A stretch of 64,000 bases of DNA, from NCBI RefSeq assembly GCF_042432905.1, contig NZ_JBHLWI010000090.1, forward strand, positions 51,958 through 115,957. Direction: 5' to 3'. Positions 53,155 to 61,486 of the stretch are shown here, piece by piece. A program made the position numbers and the translations under genes. Within the stretch, counting starts at the first letter, position 1; the number at the start of each line of letters is the position of its first letter. The stretch is from Fontibacter flavus. Its GTDB lineage: Bacteria > Bacteroidota > Bacteroidia > Cytophagales > Cyclobacteriaceae. The notes under the pieces were generated by a model. The model worked only from the letters and a program-made list of their open reading frames with translations. It did not search any database and was not told the DNA's origin.

Positions 53155-53162
53155 TATTTTTG
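53155..53162 (+). promoter_or_regulatory. -7 element of fabG
   Basis: TATTTTTG, an exact TAnnTTTG match, 32 bp before the ATG at 53194. It would put transcription start close to 53169, downstream of the alternative start at 53167, and so favours the later ATG. Confidence 0.5.
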
Positions 53163-53193
53163 ATCTTTGTTTTACACCAACCAAAAATTCAAT

Positions 53194-53940
53194 ATGGGAT
53201 TATTAAGCGGAAAAACGGCTCTGATCACAGGAGCATCTAAAGGAATCGGCCGGGCAATTGCCATCCGATATGCCCAAGAGGGCGCCAATGTAGCATTCAC
53301 CTACCTTTCCAGCGTGGAAAAAGGGCAAGCTTTGGAAGATGAATTGGCTGCTTTTGGCATCAAAGCAAAGGGCTATCGCTCTGACGCCTCTGACTTCAAA
53401 GCGGCTGAAGAATTGGTCAATGCTGTGGTGGCTGATTTTGGCTCTTTGGATATCCTGATCAATAATGCCGGTATTACCCGTGACAACCTGTTGATGAGAA
53501 TGACCGAAGAAGCCTGGGATGAAGTCATCGGTGTCAACCTTAAATCATGCTTCAATACCGTAAAAGCAGCCACCCGCACCATGATGAAAGCCAAAGCAGG
53601 TTCCATCATTAACATAACTTCGGTAGTTGGCATCAAAGGCAATGCAGGACAGGCGAACTATGCTGCTTCCAAATCAGGCATTATAGGTTTCACCAAGTCT
53701 GTGGCCCTGGAATTGGGATCCAGAAATATTCGTTGCAATGCTGTCGCTCCTGGCTTTATCGAAACAGAAATGACCGCTGTTTTGGATGAGAAAACCGTTC
53801 AAGGCTGGAGAGATGCTATCCCGATGAAGCGTGGCGGCCAACCGGAAGAAGTGGCCAATGCCTGCGTATTCTTAGGTTCAGATATGAGTTCTTATATTTC
53901 CGGTCAGGTGCTTCAGGTGGATGGAGCGATGCTCACTTAA
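53194..53940 (+). CDS. fabG: 3-oxoacyl-[acyl-carrier-protein] reductase FabG
   Basis: 248 residues from the ATG at 53194 (MGLLSGKTALITGASKGIG), the normal FabG length. The frame is open to 53167 but a promoter box lies just upstream of that. Motifs: TGASKGIGRAIA (NADPH site), NNAG at about 89, catalytic Ser in NITSVVG, and Tyr/Lys in NYAASKSGIIGF; C-terminal GFIETEMTAVL and YISGQVLQVDGAM. Catalyses the first reduction of each fatty-acid elongation cycle in the cytosol. It stands alone, without the other fab genes. Its stop codon is followed immediately by a heptad array. Confidence 0.93.
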   Translation: MGLLSGKTALITGASKGIGRAIAIRYAQEGANVAFTYLSSVEKGQALEDELAAFGIKAKGYRSDASDFKAAEELVNAVVADFGSLDILINNAGITRDNLLMRMTEEAWDEVIGVNLKSCFNTVKAATRTMMKAKAGSIINITSVVGIKGNAGQANYAASKSGIIGFTKSVALELGSRNIRCNAVAPGFIETEMTAVLDEKTVQGWRDAIPMKRGGQPEEVANACVFLGSDMSSYISGQVLQVDGAMLT

Positions 53941-53941
53941 G

Positions 53942-54016
53942 AGACGAGAAGCGAGCTTGCCTACCTTTAGGTAGGAAGTTAGACACAAGAGACAAGAGAC
54001 AAGACATAAGATAAAG
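53942..54016. repeat. Heptad array H3 interrupted by a 20-bp palindromic insert
   Basis: Reverse-oriented 7-bp words (AGACGAG, AAGCGAG, then after a 20-bp insert AAGTTAG, ACACAAG, AGACAAG twice and ACATAAG). The insert (53956-53975, CTTGCCTACCTTTAGGTAGG) contains the palindrome CCTACC-TTTA-GGTAGG and falls exactly between two words. The rest of 53941-54294 holds CTTCGAAG-type words around 54130-54170, a terminator and an operator, but no gene. Confidence 0.78.
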
Positions 54017-54189
54017 TGGAATTTCGGAAGGCGGATTTCAGGACGGGACAGTGTAGTTGGAATATAGAGGATTTTTGTTTGAGGAAAACAATGGAGTAAA
54101 GAGCTAAAAACTTTGAAAGTTCAATATTTTCGAAGCTTTAATAGTTTAAAAGACCTTCGAAGTTTCAAAAACCTCAAATGTATAAGCAT

Positions 54190-54226
54190 CCCCGCTCAAT
54201 AAAATTGGGCGGGGTTTTATTTTTTT
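54190..54226 (+). terminator. Intrinsic terminator upstream of the SPFH operon
   Basis: An 11-bp stem (CCCCGCTCAAT with ATTGGGCGGGG, one G:T pair, AAA loop) followed by a TTTTATTTTTTT tract. It insulates the SPFH operon from fabG. Confidence 0.8.
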
Positions 54227-54259
54227 CAAAAACCACAACCTTTTAAATAAAAATCCAGT

Positions 54260-54296
54260 ATATTGTAATGATATCATTTTAATATCATTACAATAT
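54260..54296. promoter_or_regulatory. Perfect inverted repeat over the SPFH start codon (putative operator)
   Basis: Arms of 14 bp, ATATTGTAATGATA (54260-54273) and TATCATTACAATAT (54283-54296), match perfectly around a 9-bp centre. The right arm includes the first two bases of the ATG at 54295. The last gene of the operon encodes an Arc-type ribbon-helix-helix protein, a class that binds such palindromes, so autorepression is a reasonable inference. An RNA hairpin hiding the start codon is the alternative. Confidence 0.6.
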
Positions 54297-55143
54297 GGAA
54301 AAATCAACCAAACCCCTATCCGGCTATTTGATGGTATTGGTGGCGATAGCCCTGATTCCTGCCATTGTTTTTGCGATGATCAACCAGATTTTCTGGTTAG
54401 GTATATTGCTAATCGTGTTATTTATTCTGATCCTGCCTGGATTCTTCACCCTGCAACCCAATAAGGCCATGGTACTGATCTTATTTGGCGCCTACAAGGG
54501 TACAGTAAAAGACAATGGTTTCTTTTGGGTCAACCCTTTCATGACCAAGCAGAAGATTTCTTTACGTGTGAGAAACTTTGAAAACAAACCGCTTAAGGTG
54601 AACGACAAAATCGGTAACCCTGTCATGGTGGGTACCATAGTGGTCTGGCAGGTGGAAGACACTTTCAAAGCCACTTTCGACGTGGAAGACTATGAGAATT
54701 TCGTCCATCTTCAGACAGATGCAGCCGTAAGAAAAATGGCGGGAAAATACCCTTACGATGATTTTGAAGCTGAAAATGCAGAGATCACCTTACGCTCTGG
54801 TGTGGAAGAAGTCAACCACTCCCTGGAACTAGAGATTGCCGAAAGGTTGGAGCATGCAGGGATCAAAGTAATCGAAGCCAGAATATCCCATTTGGCTTAT
54901 GCCTCCGAGATCGCTTCTGCCATGTTGCAGAGACAGCAGGCCACAGCCATTGTAGCAGCCAGAAGAAAGATCGTAGACGGAGCCGTGGGCATGGTAGAAA
55001 TGGCTTTGGAAGACCTGAAATTAAAGGGAATTATAGACTTTGAGGAGGAGAAAAAAGCAGCCATGGTCAGCAACCTGATGGTGGTGTTGTGTTCGGACCG
55101 TTCTGTCAGTCCGGTTTTGAATGTTGGGACACTCAATCAGTAA
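54295..55143 (+). CDS. SPFH/Band 7 domain membrane protein
   Basis: 282 residues. Two hydrophobic segments at the N-terminus (about 9-30 and 33-52), then a Band 7 domain (about 55-200; FTLQPNKAMVLILFGAYKGTVKDNGFFWVNPF) and a helical end with Ala-rich repeats (AEITLRSGVEEVNHSLELEIAERLEHAGIKV, QRQQATAIVAARRKIVDGAVGMVE). Members assemble into membrane microdomain scaffolds. First gene of a three-gene unit; the next start is 5 bp after its stop. A perfect inverted repeat covers its start codon. In several Bacteroidota the same three-gene set (SPFH, small membrane protein, Arc-like) recurs. Confidence 0.88.
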   Translation: MEKSTKPLSGYLMVLVAIALIPAIVFAMINQIFWLGILLIVLFILILPGFFTLQPNKAMVLILFGAYKGTVKDNGFFWVNPFMTKQKISLRVRNFENKPLKVNDKIGNPVMVGTIVVWQVEDTFKATFDVEDYENFVHLQTDAAVRKMAGKYPYDDFEAENAEITLRSGVEEVNHSLELEIAERLEHAGIKVIEARISHLAYASEIASAMLQRQQATAIVAARRKIVDGAVGMVEMALEDLKLKGIIDFEEEKKAAMVSNLMVVLCSDRSVSPVLNVGTLNQ

Positions 55144-55148
55144 GAAAA

Positions 55149-55631
55149 ATGGCCAAATACGTTTTCAAAGAAACACAGCGATTTAACCAGTTCTGGATTT
55201 GGGGAATTCTTATCCTGGTCACAGCGATGACAGTATATGGCATGATCTCTCAACCCGTCGAAGGTTGGGAGGCAATCATCCCCATTATTATCCTTGGCTT
55301 GGTGATTCTACTATTTGTAAGCATGCAACTGAAAACAAGAATCGATGAAAACGGTTTGATTTTTAGCTTTTCCCCTTTCATTGGCCAGAGAAAATACAGC
55401 AGTGAGCAAATCGAGAACCTGGAACTCATCGAGTACAATTCCCTACTCAAATTTGGGGGTTGGGGTATACGATACAATTTCGATATGTGGGCGTATAATG
55501 TAGGAGGCAAAAACGGCTTGATAGTTACCCTTAAGAATAAAAAATTTCTGATCGGCACCCAAAAACCGGAAGAGATGAAAAAAGCCATTGAGCAGTTTAA
55601 TGACTTAAAAACAGGAAATCATGCCGGCTAA
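55149..55631 (+). CDS. Small membrane protein of the SPFH operon
   Basis: 160 residues from the ATG at 55149 (MAKYVFKETQRFNQFWIW). Two hydrophobic helices (about 18-36 and 43-62) and a soluble C-terminal domain with a PH-like strand pattern (RIDENGLIFSFSPFIGQRKYSSEQIENLELI; GLIVTLKNKKFLIGTQKPEEMKKAI), which resembles bacterial PH-domain proteins (DUF6141-like). The frame extends to 55089 but overlaps the SPFH end. Overlaps the Arc-like gene by 11 bp, so translation is coupled. Function unknown. Confidence 0.78.
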   Translation: MAKYVFKETQRFNQFWIWGILILVTAMTVYGMISQPVEGWEAIIPIIILGLVILLFVSMQLKTRIDENGLIFSFSPFIGQRKYSSEQIENLELIEYNSLLKFGGWGIRYNFDMWAYNVGGKNGLIVTLKNKKFLIGTQKPEEMKKAIEQFNDLKTGNHAG

Positions 55632-55779
55632 GAAACCATTTGCCCTGAGATTGGACGAAAAGATGATGCAAGCTGTGGAAAAATGGGCAGCAGATGAATT
55701 CCGCAGCACCAATGGACAGATCGAATGGATCATCCATGAGGCCTTGAAGAAGGCGGGTAGGTTGAAAGAGAAACAATAA
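55621..55779 (+). CDS. Arc-type ribbon-helix-helix DNA-binding protein (52 aa)
   Basis: A short gene: 52 residues beginning MPAKKPFALRLDEKMMQAVE. The pattern is beta strand (FALRL), helix (DEKMMQAVEKWAADE), turn and second helix (STNGQIEWIIHEALKKAG), with a basic end (RLKEKQ). This is the Arc/MetJ fold; the motif FRSTNGQIEWII is highly conserved in Arc-like proteins. It overlaps the preceding gene by 11 bp. It probably binds the perfect 14-bp inverted repeat at the operon start and regulates it. It could also be an antitoxin half, but no toxin gene is adjacent. Confidence 0.85.
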   Translation: MPAKKPFALRLDEKMMQAVEKWAADEFRSTNGQIEWIIHEALKKAGRLKEKQ

Positions 55780-55836
55780 AATTTGCGGAGGAATATACAC
55801 TTTGTACTATCCGCCGCACTGGACAAGATTCACCAA

Positions 55837-55871
55837 ATACTTTGTACAATGTACCAAGTACGATGCACCAA
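55837..55871. repeat. Heptad array H4 of GTACNNN words
   Basis: Five 7-bp words, from ATACTTT through GTACAAT and GTACGAT to GCACCAA. This family differs in sequence from the CTTGnnT words but has the same period. It lies in the 278-bp spacer 55780-56057, which holds no gene. Confidence 0.72.
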
Positions 55872-55987
55872 GACATTTCATGTGCATTAACGAGTGATCA
55901 TTTTCCGAAATAAGCCATTCCAACCCTCACTTCTTCTTCATTTTTTCCGTCCTACATCCTTGCCCGTTCCTAAATCCCGATATCCTG

Positions 55988-56053
55988 GTACATAGTACTT
56001 GGTACAAAGTAACTTCTTCTTGATTCTTGTTTCTTACTTCAAAATCTAATCTC
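55988..56053. repeat. Heptad array H5 joining GTAC words to CTTG words
   Basis: GTACATA, GTACTTG and GTAACTT-type words, a 3-bp step (CTT), then CTTGATT, CTTGTTT, CTTACTT and further T/C-rich words, ending 4 bp from the TolC stop codon. Confidence 0.72.
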
Positions 56054-56057
56054 TTAA

Positions 56058-57536
56058 TTACAAATCCGAAATATATAACAACTGCCCTCTCTCAAAATCA
56101 TACAAAGTCAATTGCCGCATTTCATAATATGCCATCCAGAAATCCCGTAAAGACTGGATAAAAGCCCTTCTGTTCCTGTCCTTCTCTTCTTGGGCGATGT
56201 TCAGATCTGTAATGGAAACGTTACCGCTTTGGTACCTACGCAATGAAATTTCATATCTTTTATCAGCAACCTCATCCGAAAGTTTGGTGATTTCCAACCT
56301 TTCCCGCAACATCGAAAAGTTCTTCACCTTGGTAAAAACTTCCTGCTCGAAATTGATGACTTCCTGCTCGACCGTATATTCCACCAAGCGCTTATTCGCC
56401 TCAGCTACACCCATTCGGGCTTTATTTCTTCCCCAGTCCAATACAGGTACAAAAAAGCCTAAGTTGACCAAGGTTTGTCTATTGGGATCCGTGTAGATGT
56501 CCCGCCACTGTAGGGCGGCATTGTTCAATCCGTAACTCGCATTGAACATCACATTGAAGCGCTGACCTCTGGCCTGTGCTACACCGGATTCAGCTTCCAG
56601 CTTGCGCCTGTCAAAACCCAATGCTTCAGCCCTATTCTGAAAAGCATAATCAATAGCTTTTTCTACATCTATTTCAAATTCGGGGAGTTCTTTGGGAGGA
56701 ATTAAAGTCAGTTCTGCAGTCTCATTGATCCCTACAAAGGATTTCAACCTTAAAGCATTCGCCTCCAGGTCCAATCTAGCTTGGGCCAAATCCTGTCTTG
56801 CCTGCAAGACCTGCAATTCCACCTGAAGCAATTTATCCTCGTAAGTGGTACCCAAATTATACCTTCCATTTTCTATTTTCAGGATTTCCTGAGTGTTGTT
56901 CAGGTTTTTGGAGGCAATTTCAAAATTTACCTGGGCAATCAGAAAATCAAAAAACAACTGGGTCACTGTTTGGGAAATCTGTTCCATTTCTTCGACATAC
57001 TCCCTCTTGCTTTCCTCATAAAGCAGAGGTTCGATTTTCTTGTCCCACTTTAGGGGATTGAATGCGAAAAGGGGTTGACTGAACCGCACATTGACAGGAA
57101 CACCGCTCCACTGCGTCTGGGGAAAGCCTGCCGGCGCCAAGAAATTATCAAATCGGTTGGTAGAGGAATTGATAGAAATATTTCCTCCTGTGGCTCCGAT
57201 CACCTGTTCCATCCCTAACTCCAGATCCATCAGGTTTTGCCTCACTTCCCTAAAACCAATACTACCATCTGGCTGGACAACATTATTGACCGATTGGGAA
57301 AATCCAGGAATGGTACCGCCCAACCTTAGCTGTGGGTTGTAGTTAGATCTGAAAAAACGATAACTCCAATACCTGTTTTCCTTTCTAGTCTCTGCTCTCA
57401 ATGCAGCAGGAGAACGGGATTTTGCTCTTTCCACAATCTCATCTAATGTAAACTGGACTTTCTCCTGAGCAAAAACATTTGTCGCAAGAAAACAGAAGCC
57501 CAACAAGTAACCAAAAGCATAAAAGCATTTTTTCAT
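56058..57536 (-). CDS. TolC-family outer-membrane protein (orphan)
   Basis: 492 residues with a signal peptide (FGYLLGFCFLATNVFA-Q) and two OEP halves. Coiled segments: IAQVNFEIASKNLNNTQEILKIENGRYNLG, and later VTKVKNFSMLRERLEITKLSDEVADKRYEISLRRYQSG. The barrel strand GNISINSSTNRFDNF is also visible. No pump or adaptor gene is adjacent in the window, unlike the TolC of the metal locus. It would form the outer-membrane channel for an unlinked export system. A TATATTTG box lies about 57 bp upstream. Confidence 0.88.
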   Translation of the reverse strand: MKKCFYAFGYLLGFCFLATNVFAQEKVQFTLDEIVERAKSRSPAALRAETRKENRYWSYRFFRSNYNPQLRLGGTIPGFSQSVNNVVQPDGSIGFREVRQNLMDLELGMEQVIGATGGNISINSSTNRFDNFLAPAGFPQTQWSGVPVNVRFSQPLFAFNPLKWDKKIEPLLYEESKREYVEEMEQISQTVTQLFFDFLIAQVNFEIASKNLNNTQEILKIENGRYNLGTTYEDKLLQVELQVLQARQDLAQARLDLEANALRLKSFVGINETAELTLIPPKELPEFEIDVEKAIDYAFQNRAEALGFDRRKLEAESGVAQARGQRFNVMFNASYGLNNAALQWRDIYTDPNRQTLVNLGFFVPVLDWGRNKARMGVAEANKRLVEYTVEQEVINFEQEVFTKVKNFSMLRERLEITKLSDEVADKRYEISLRRYQSGNVSITDLNIAQEEKDRNRRAFIQSLRDFWMAYYEMRQLTLYDFERGQLLYISDL

Positions 57537-57592
57537 AAACCCTTGAATTTGTAAAAAGCAGAATTACAATATCGTATTTTTTCAAATATACC

Positions 57593-57600
57593 GAAAGAAT
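57593..57600 (-). promoter_or_regulatory. Possible -7 element of the orphan TolC gene
   Basis: Minus-strand TATATTTG, an exact match to TAnnTTTG, 57 bp ahead of the start. A -33 partner was not found. Confidence 0.35.
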
Positions 57601-57746
57601 TAGGCTAAAAACTTTTTCCAATTATCAAGAAACATGGTGAAAGGCTTTTAAAAACAAAGCATTTTAAGGCCATTTGATCTAGGTTTGTTAAATTGCGTTT
57701 CCTTTTCAGGAAAGATTTTCACAAACCATTCTAGGATAACCCCTTC

Positions 57747-58508
57747 ATGAAATCCATCATCAGTTTTATCATCCGATATATTCCAAGAAAGTACCTGCAG
57801 CTGGTGTCCCACTTTTTTCTTAGGATACTGGCCATTTTTTACCAGGGAAATACGGTGACCTGTAATGTATGTGAGCATTCCTTCAGAAAATTCCTCCCAT
57901 ATGGAAGAAAAGCAAGGGAAAATGCACTTTGCCCTAATTGCCTCGCTTTGGAAAGGCATAGGTTGATGTGGCTGTTTTTGCAAAGGGAAACCGAATTTTT
58001 CTCCAAACCATTAAAGGTCTTGCATATTGCTCCTGAGCTTTGTTTTATTGACCGAATGAAGGCTTTACCTAATCTGGATTACATCACGGGCGACATAGAA
58101 TCTCCTTTGGCTACTGTTAAAATGGATGTTCACCAGATTCCTTTTGAGGACAACAGCTTTGATGTGGTTTTTTGCAACCATGTGCTCGAACATGTAGATG
58201 ATGACATTCAGGCTTGCCGGGAAATCAACCGGGTGCTTAAACCGGAAGGTTGGGGAATCATCCAGTCCCCAGTGTATGATCTAGAAAAAACCTTGGAAGA
58301 CAGAAGCATTACAGATCCCGCTGAACGGGAAAGGCTATTTGGCCAAAGAGACCATGTCCGAAAATATGGTAAGGATTATGCGGCAAGATTGAGCCAATCT
58401 GGATTGAGGGTAGAGGAGAACAATTTTGTGAAAACCTTAAACAAAGATCTGATTCAAAAGCATGCTCTTCCAGAAAATGAGGTCATTTTCTTCTGTTCAA
58501 AGGGATAA
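57747..58508 (+). CDS. Class I SAM-dependent methyltransferase with N-terminal Zn-ribbon-like motif
   Basis: 253 residues. Residues about 32-60 contain CNVCEHSF and CPNCLALERHRLMW, a four-Cys zinc-ribbon-like start. The SAM-binding core follows with VLHIAPELCFIDRMK, MDVHQIPFEDNSFDVVFCNHVLEHVDDDIQACREINRVLKPEGW and a late strand IQSPVYDLEKT. This Cys-rich N-terminus plus methyltransferase is common in polysaccharide loci of Bacteroidota. Substrate unknown. It is convergent with the GT2 gene at a distance of 1 bp. Confidence 0.87.
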   Translation: MKSIISFIIRYIPRKYLQLVSHFFLRILAIFYQGNTVTCNVCEHSFRKFLPYGRKARENALCPNCLALERHRLMWLFLQRETEFFSKPLKVLHIAPELCFIDRMKALPNLDYITGDIESPLATVKMDVHQIPFEDNSFDVVFCNHVLEHVDDDIQACREINRVLKPEGWGIIQSPVYDLEKTLEDRSITDPAERERLFGQRDHVRKYGKDYAARLSQSGLRVEENNFVKTLNKDLIQKHALPENEVIFFCSKG

Positions 58509-58509
58509 G

Positions 58510-59478
58510 TTAAGCCTTTCCCAAGACCTTCTTTGGTAAAAAAGCTGTAATTAAACCTAATCCATAGGCACTCAATTGCCCAAAAGAGGTAAATACTGCC
58601 AAAGCTCCTACTGCAAAGGACTTTTCTTTGATATAGGCATCTAAAAAGACCAAGAGAATCCAAATTACATATAAACTCGCTCCCCAAGTAAACAAGCTTT
58701 TCCCCATTAGAAAAAACAAAAGCGTCAAAATCCAACCAACCAGAAATACGGAGGGCATCAAATGGACCAATTTTATGGCCTCTGGGTGGAAGTTGCTTAC
58801 ATGAACCCTGTTTTGGCCAAATGAAAAACTTTGGGCAAGAAAACTCCCCCAAGTATTTCGCCTTTTGTGGTAAACATAAGCCTCTTCTACCAATTCTAAT
58901 CTGAATCCCATTTTTTTAAGCCGGATAGACAATTCTATGTCTTCCGCCCGATTCGGATCAATAAACCCCTTTGTGGCACCAAATGCTTTTTTGGAAAGCC
59001 CCATATTGTACCCCCTTGCCTGATATTTGGAAGGATCTTTCATCTTTCCTCTAATACCCCCAGTAGTCAGAAAAGAGGTCATACTATAATTGATGGCTTT
59101 CTGAAAAATAGAGAAATTTTTATCGGCTGCATCCGGGCCACCATGAGCATCCAAATTTCTATTAGTTATGGCTTTTTTTAAGACTTCGAGATATTGGGGA
59201 GGAATAATACAGTCAGAATCAAAGAGTACAAAATAATCCCCGTTCGCTCTTTCCATACCATAGTTTCTGGCAAGGCCTTGTCCCCGATTTTCTATAAAGT
59301 AGTATTGGACTTTCATATACTGCCCGTATTGCTGTACAATATCACCGCAGGTCAATAAAGAACCATCTTCTACGATTATTACTTCAAAATCCCTGAAAGA
59401 CTGTTTCTGTAGACTTTCCAGCAATTCCTTGATTTCATTTGGACGGTTGTAAACGGGTATGATGATGGAAAAAAACAT
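58510..59478 (-). CDS. Family 2 glycosyltransferase with C-terminal membrane helices
   Basis: 322 residues. GT-A core: FFSIIIPVYNRPNEIKELLESL, VIIVEDGS, and a DxD-type metal site VLFDSDCIIPPQYLE (about 90-104); FIDPNRAEDIELSIRLKKMGFRL is the acceptor/ED motif. Three hydrophobic helices (about 240-310) anchor it to the inner membrane. Probably adds sugar to a lipid-linked or polymeric acceptor. It follows the DPM1-like glycosyltransferase by 4 bp and is the last gene of the 62.7-58.5 kb minus-strand run. Confidence 0.88.
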   Translation of the reverse strand: MFFSIIIPVYNRPNEIKELLESLQKQSFRDFEVIIVEDGSLLTCGDIVQQYGQYMKVQYYFIENRGQGLARNYGMERANGDYFVLFDSDCIIPPQYLEVLKKAITNRNLDAHGGPDAADKNFSIFQKAINYSMTSFLTTGGIRGKMKDPSKYQARGYNMGLSKKAFGATKGFIDPNRAEDIELSIRLKKMGFRLELVEEAYVYHKRRNTWGSFLAQSFSFGQNRVHVSNFHPEAIKLVHLMPSVFLVGWILTLLFFLMGKSLFTWGASLYVIWILLVFLDAYIKEKSFAVGALAVFTSFGQLSAYGLGLITAFLPKKVLGKA

Positions 59479-59482
59479 CCCT

Positions 59483-60442
59483 TTAAAAGTTCAACTCTTC
59501 ATCAACATTATAATCTGCTCTTTTACTGTTATTCGAAGCCATGATTTCAGCCAAAAAACCAGTCAAAAACAATTGTAACCCTGCAATTAGGGCTACCAAT
59601 GCCAAAAAGAAAAGGGGCTGTTCCGTTATTTCCCTAACGGGAACACCTAACCTCAAACCATTTACTTTTTGAAAAATCAACCAAAGGGTTATGATAAAAC
59701 CTGACAAAAAGGATATAGTCCCCAACGATCCAAAAAAATGCATTGGTTTCTTTTTATATCTGTTGACAAAGGATACAGATATCAAATCTAGAAATCCATT
59801 GATAAACCTTTCCCAGCCAAATTTGGTTTCCCCATACTTCCTTGCCCTATGTTCTACCACCTTTTCACCAATTTTAGAAAAGCCGTTCCACTTGGCAATC
59901 AGAGGAATATACCTATGCATTTCTCCATAAATATGGATATTTTTAACCACTTTATTTTTGTATGCTTTCAGGCCACAATTGAAATCATGCAATTTGATTC
60001 CTGAAATCACCCTTGTCACCCAGTTGAAAAATTTGGAGGGAATGGTCTTACTGATTGGGTCATGTCTCTTTTTTTTCCAACCGGAAACCACATCAAACCC
60101 ACCTTTGACAATCATGTCATAAAGTTCAGGAATTTCATCAGGACTATCCTGCAGATCAGCATCCATAGTAATGACCACTTCTCCACTTGACTTACTAAAG
60201 CCCAAATCCAAAGCGGCTGATTTTCCATAATTCCTGGTGAAACTAATACCCTTTGCGGAAGGATTGATTGTGCTCAATTTTTGAATAACCTCCCAAGAAG
60301 CATCTGTACTTCCATCATTGACAAAAATAATCTCATAGGAAAACCCATTTTCTTCCATAACACGGGAAATCCAATTATGCAATTCAGGTAAGGATTCCTG
60401 TTCATTATAAACAGGAACAATGATGGAAATTTGAATCATCAA
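59483..60442 (-). CDS. Polyprenyl-phosphate glycosyltransferase (DPM1/GtrB-like)
   Basis: 319 residues: QISIIVPVYNEQESLPELHNWI, IIFVNDGSTDASWEVIQ, and the DAD metal motif TMDADLQDSPDEIPELYDMI are the DPMS family markers, with KKRHDPISKT and NCGLKAYKN further on. Two C-terminal transmembrane helices (about 235-258 and 275-298). It would load glucose, mannose or another sugar onto undecaprenyl phosphate for transfer across the membrane. It overlaps the DUF4199 gene by 4 bp, so the two are translationally coupled. Confidence 0.9.
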   Translation of the reverse strand: MMIQISIIVPVYNEQESLPELHNWISRVMEENGFSYEIIFVNDGSTDASWEVIQKLSTINPSAKGISFTRNYGKSAALDLGFSKSSGEVVITMDADLQDSPDEIPELYDMIVKGGFDVVSGWKKKRHDPISKTIPSKFFNWVTRVISGIKLHDFNCGLKAYKNKVVKNIHIYGEMHRYIPLIAKWNGFSKIGEKVVEHRARKYGETKFGWERFINGFLDLISVSFVNRYKKKPMHFFGSLGTISFLSGFIITLWLIFQKVNGLRLGVPVREITEQPLFFLALVALIAGLQLFLTGFLAEIMASNNSKRADYNVDEELNF

Positions 60443-60969
60443 TATGTATAGTCTTCTTTCTTTTGAACTATAGCTGCTACCATCAGCCCAATAATCAAAG
60501 CCCCAAGCATGGCATTGATAAGGGATGAAATTCCTAAGAACTCAGGTGTTTGGAAAAATTTCATGAAGGCGGGCAATTGGTCCGGATCTATTTCAGGAGC
60601 ACCCATCCTTTCTCTTACCTCTTCCTGTGCTTCAAGTATCCTATCCATATAATTGGTATCGATCACCTTCACATATAAATAAAACCCAATTCCCCTGATC
60701 AAGCCACCTATTAATCCTGTTATAATTGCAATCCCAAATGATTGTCCGAATGTTATTAGTCCTGAATTACTCTCTTTATATTCTTTAGAAGCTAAAAAAT
60801 ATATAGTAAATGCTATTCCGACAGTAACTATAAAAATCAAGCCTTGCCAAACAAATCCCATAGTTGAAAGATCAAACATGGCTGAAAAAATAAGGATAAT
60901 TAGCCCAACGAGCCCATAAATAAGCCCCCATTTCTTCGCAACATCAGAGACAGTCAGTTTTTCTTCCAT
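60439..60969 (-). CDS. DUF4199 membrane protein (first of a pair)
   Basis: 176 residues with four hydrophobic helices (about 15-32, 35-55, 75-98, 148-170). Pattern YGLVGLIILIFSAMF, GLITFGQSFGIAIITGLIGGLI and a charged loop (EAQEEVRERMGAPEIDPDQ) fits DUF4199. Function unknown. Immediately upstream lies a second DUF4199 gene (7 bp apart), and the 3' end overlaps the glycosyltransferase. The fixed pairing with DPM1-like enzymes occurs elsewhere in Bacteroidota, so a role in the glycolipid pathway is possible. Confidence 0.82.
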   Translation of the reverse strand: MEEKLTVSDVAKKWGLIYGLVGLIILIFSAMFDLSTMGFVWQGLIFIVTVGIAFTIYFLASKEYKESNSGLITFGQSFGIAIITGLIGGLIRGIGFYLYVKVIDTNYMDRILEAQEEVRERMGAPEIDPDQLPAFMKFFQTPEFLGISSLINAMLGALIIGLMVAAIVQKKEDYTY

Positions 60970-60976
60970 TTCTTTA

Positions 60977-61486
60977 TCAGTTAGTTTTTCTTAAAATTAT
61001 AGAAATTATGATTGTAAAAAACAGTCCAAAAGCAATTTTAAAGATAAAATCAGTTATCGCTATATCAAAAACGCTAAGTTTAAGCATTTCTTCATAGGTA
61101 TTATTATATGATGCTTCTCCTAAGTTAGAGATAATTTCCTCCTTTTTATCAAAAAGAATCTGCATCATATTCCCTCTGATATTTTCAAATAGACCTTTTG
61201 ATAAAGTTAACCCAATAAAAATACCTAAAAAGGAAATTAGTGCATTGATGATATAAATCAGAAAACCAACAGTCATACCTTCTGCAAATGACAATAAGTT
61301 TTGATTTAATTTGAACCTATAAAAGTAAATCCCAGCTCCTACAAACACAGGAGTAACTGCGAAGCTGAATACTTTACTGATTAAAGTCGGATCAGGTGTA
61401 AAAAAAGTGGACAAGTAAAAAGTCAAAAGTGAAAACCCTGCAGCAAGGAATCCTATCTTATAGAAATAAGGAAAATATTGTTTCAT
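60977..61486 (-). CDS. DUF4199 membrane protein (second of a pair)
   Basis: 169 residues, four helices, with ISLVS-like FAVTPVFVGAGIYFYRF, SFAEGMTVGFLIYIINALISFLGIFIGL and a charged middle (FDKKEEIISNLG). It is a divergent paralogue of the next protein: the same topology but little shared sequence. The start codon follows directly on the stop of the dihydroorotase-like gene (TAAATG). Function unknown. Confidence 0.8.
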   Translation of the reverse strand: MKQYFPYFYKIGFLAAGFSLLTFYLSTFFTPDPTLISKVFSFAVTPVFVGAGIYFYRFKLNQNLLSFAEGMTVGFLIYIINALISFLGIFIGLTLSKGLFENIRGNMMQILFDKKEEIISNLGEASYNNTYEEMLKLSVFDIAITDFIFKIAFGLFFTIIISIILRKTN

